This document shows positions 11,249-12,128 of a stretch of DNA of 12,128 nucleotides, one piece after another (within the stretch, counting starts at the first letter, position 1; every line of letters starts with the position of its first letter). The notes below the pieces were generated by a model. The model saw nothing but the letters and a program-made list of their open reading frames with translations. It searched no databases and was not told the DNA's origin. Origin of the DNA: Candidatus Parcubacteria bacterium (GTDB taxonomy: Bacteria; Patescibacteriota; Patescibacteriia; UBA1558; GWA2-36-10); the NCBI GenBank assembly GCA_030632225.1, contig DAOVVF010000005.1, positions 1 to 12,128 on the forward strand. Direction: 5' to 3'. A program made the translations under genes and the position numbers.

Positions 11249-12128
11249 ATGGAAATAATTAAAAATTTTAAACAATTAAACAGTAAATCAGTTAGTATAG
11301 CTGGTGGTAAAGGAGCTTCTTTAGGTGAAATGACTTCAGCTAAGCTTCCTGTACCACCAGGTTTTGTTTTATTAGCTCCAGTTTTTGATAGGTTTTTAGA
11401 AGAAACAGACTTAAATGTAGAAATAGATGCTGTGCTAAAGAAAGTAAAACATGATGATATTAATTCTGTAGAAAAAGCTTCAGTTAAGATCAGAGATTTA
11501 ATTAGAGATGCTAAATTTCCAGAAGATATTGCTAAAGAGCTTAAAAGTGATTTTAAGAAACTAGGAGCTAAATATGTAGCTGTTCGTTCTTCAGCTACTG
11601 CTGAGGATTCTGCTATAGCTTCTTGGGCAGGGGAGTTAGAAACCTATTTAAATACTACTGACAAGACATTGTTAGCTAATGTTAAAAAATGTTGGTCTTC
11701 ATTATTTACTCCTCGAGCTATTTTCTATCGTTTTGAAAAGAATTTACAGGATAGCAAGGTATCTGTAGCAGTTGTGGTTCAGGCTATGGTTCAGTCAGAT
11801 ATAGCTGGTATTACTTTTACAGTTCATCCAGTAACTGAAGATAGAAACCAAATGGTTATAGAAGCAGGTTATGGTTTAGGAGAAGCTGTAGTTTCTGGTT
11901 CTGTTACTCCTGATACTTATGTAATTGACAAAACAGATTTATCTATCATTGATATTAATATTTCTCAACAGGAAAGAGAAATTAATTTAACTGCTAAAGG
12001 TACTAAGTTTGTTAAAGTAGCAGTTAGTAAGCAAGAGGAACAAAAATTAACAGGACCACAGATAGTAGAACTAGCTAAACTTTGTTTAGATATTGAAAAG
12101 CATTACAAATTTCCTTGTGATATTGAAT
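11249..12128 (+). CDS. ppsA: Phosphoenolpyruvate synthase, N-terminal part (runs off the window)
   Basis: Only the first 293 codons are present; the frame is open to the right edge. The visible part is the ATP-grasp (PEP/pyruvate-binding) domain: GGKGASLGEM (19-28), the VPPGFV substrate loop, VRSSATAEDS, WAGELETYLN (where many relatives read FAGQ-x-x-T-Y-L-N), VQAMVQSDIAGITFTVHPVT and AGYGLGEAVVSGSVTPD. PEP synthase makes PEP, AMP and phosphate from pyruvate, ATP and water through a phospho-His domain that lies outside the window, so pyruvate phosphate dikinase cannot be fully excluded. Start codon choice is supported by the GGKGASLGEM spacing and by the promoter 6 nt upstream. No SD. Leucine codons return to TTA/CTA, as in the core genes. 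Confidence 0.92.
   Translation, partial: MEIIKNFKQLNSKSVSIAGGKGASLGEMTSAKLPVPPGFVLLAPVFDRFLEETDLNVEIDAVLKKVKHDDINSVEKASVKIRDLIRDAKFPEDIAKELKSDFKKLGAKYVAVRSSATAEDSAIASWAGELETYLNTTDKTLLANVKKCWSSLFTPRAIFYRFEKNLQDSKVSVAVVVQAMVQSDIAGITFTVHPVTEDRNQMVIEAGYGLGEAVVSGSVTPDTYVIDKTDLSIIDINISQQEREINLTAKGTKFVKVAVSKQEEQKLTGPQIVELAKLCLDIEKHYKFPCDIE

Overview
The window looks like a piece of a small, AT-rich bacterial genome, most likely a Patescibacteria/CPR lineage (possibly the Falkowbacteria/Kuenenbacteria/Parcubacteria range). This is inferred from the gene order (ligA end, gatC, gatA, DsbA-like protein, lgt), tight packing, type IV pilin-like genes and several proteins with no recognisable family. The standard code fits: no gene has an in-frame TGA, and all 14 visible stops are TAA or TAG. 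No CRISPR array, insertion sequence, integrase or rRNA was seen.

Layout. 1-3410 is a co-directional housekeeping block: the ligA BRCT end, gatC-gatA (two of the three Asp/Glu-tRNA amidotransferase subunits; gatB is elsewhere), a membrane-anchored DsbA-like thioredoxin and lgt. 3440-3516 is tRNA-Asp(GTC). Behind it lies an 846-bp interval holding one lipoprotein gene, which ends in a second copy of the tRNA 3' half. That copy is followed by the same terminator/promoter layout and a P-loop kinase gene. 4955-6993 is a self-contained divergent module: two unrecognised small genes on the minus strand, and a DUF1861 (MTP/GT108-like) protein on the plus strand, with a terminator at each outer end. 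7055-7507 is a pilin-like gene. 7538-8791 encodes an EamA-type transporter fused to a riboflavin kinase domain. 8826-9488 (minus) is a second pseudopilin. 9628-11160 is a B12-binding-type radical SAM protein. 11249 to the end is the start of PEP synthase.

Two expression styles alternate. gatC, the lipoprotein, the kinase, the EamA-kinase fusion and ppsA each have a -10-like hexamer exactly 6 nt before the ATG and no Shine-Dalgarno, so they are probably leaderless. The divergent module and the radical SAM gene have TTGACA promoters, leaders, strong GGAG/AGGAGG sites, a boxA-like motif and richer TTG/CTG leucine codons. They look like a separate expression or acquisition class.

The most unusual items are the tRNA-anchored 846-bp cassette with its duplicated promoter, the transporter-flavokinase fusion (a plausible flavin import-and-trap protein), and the leaderless/leadered split.
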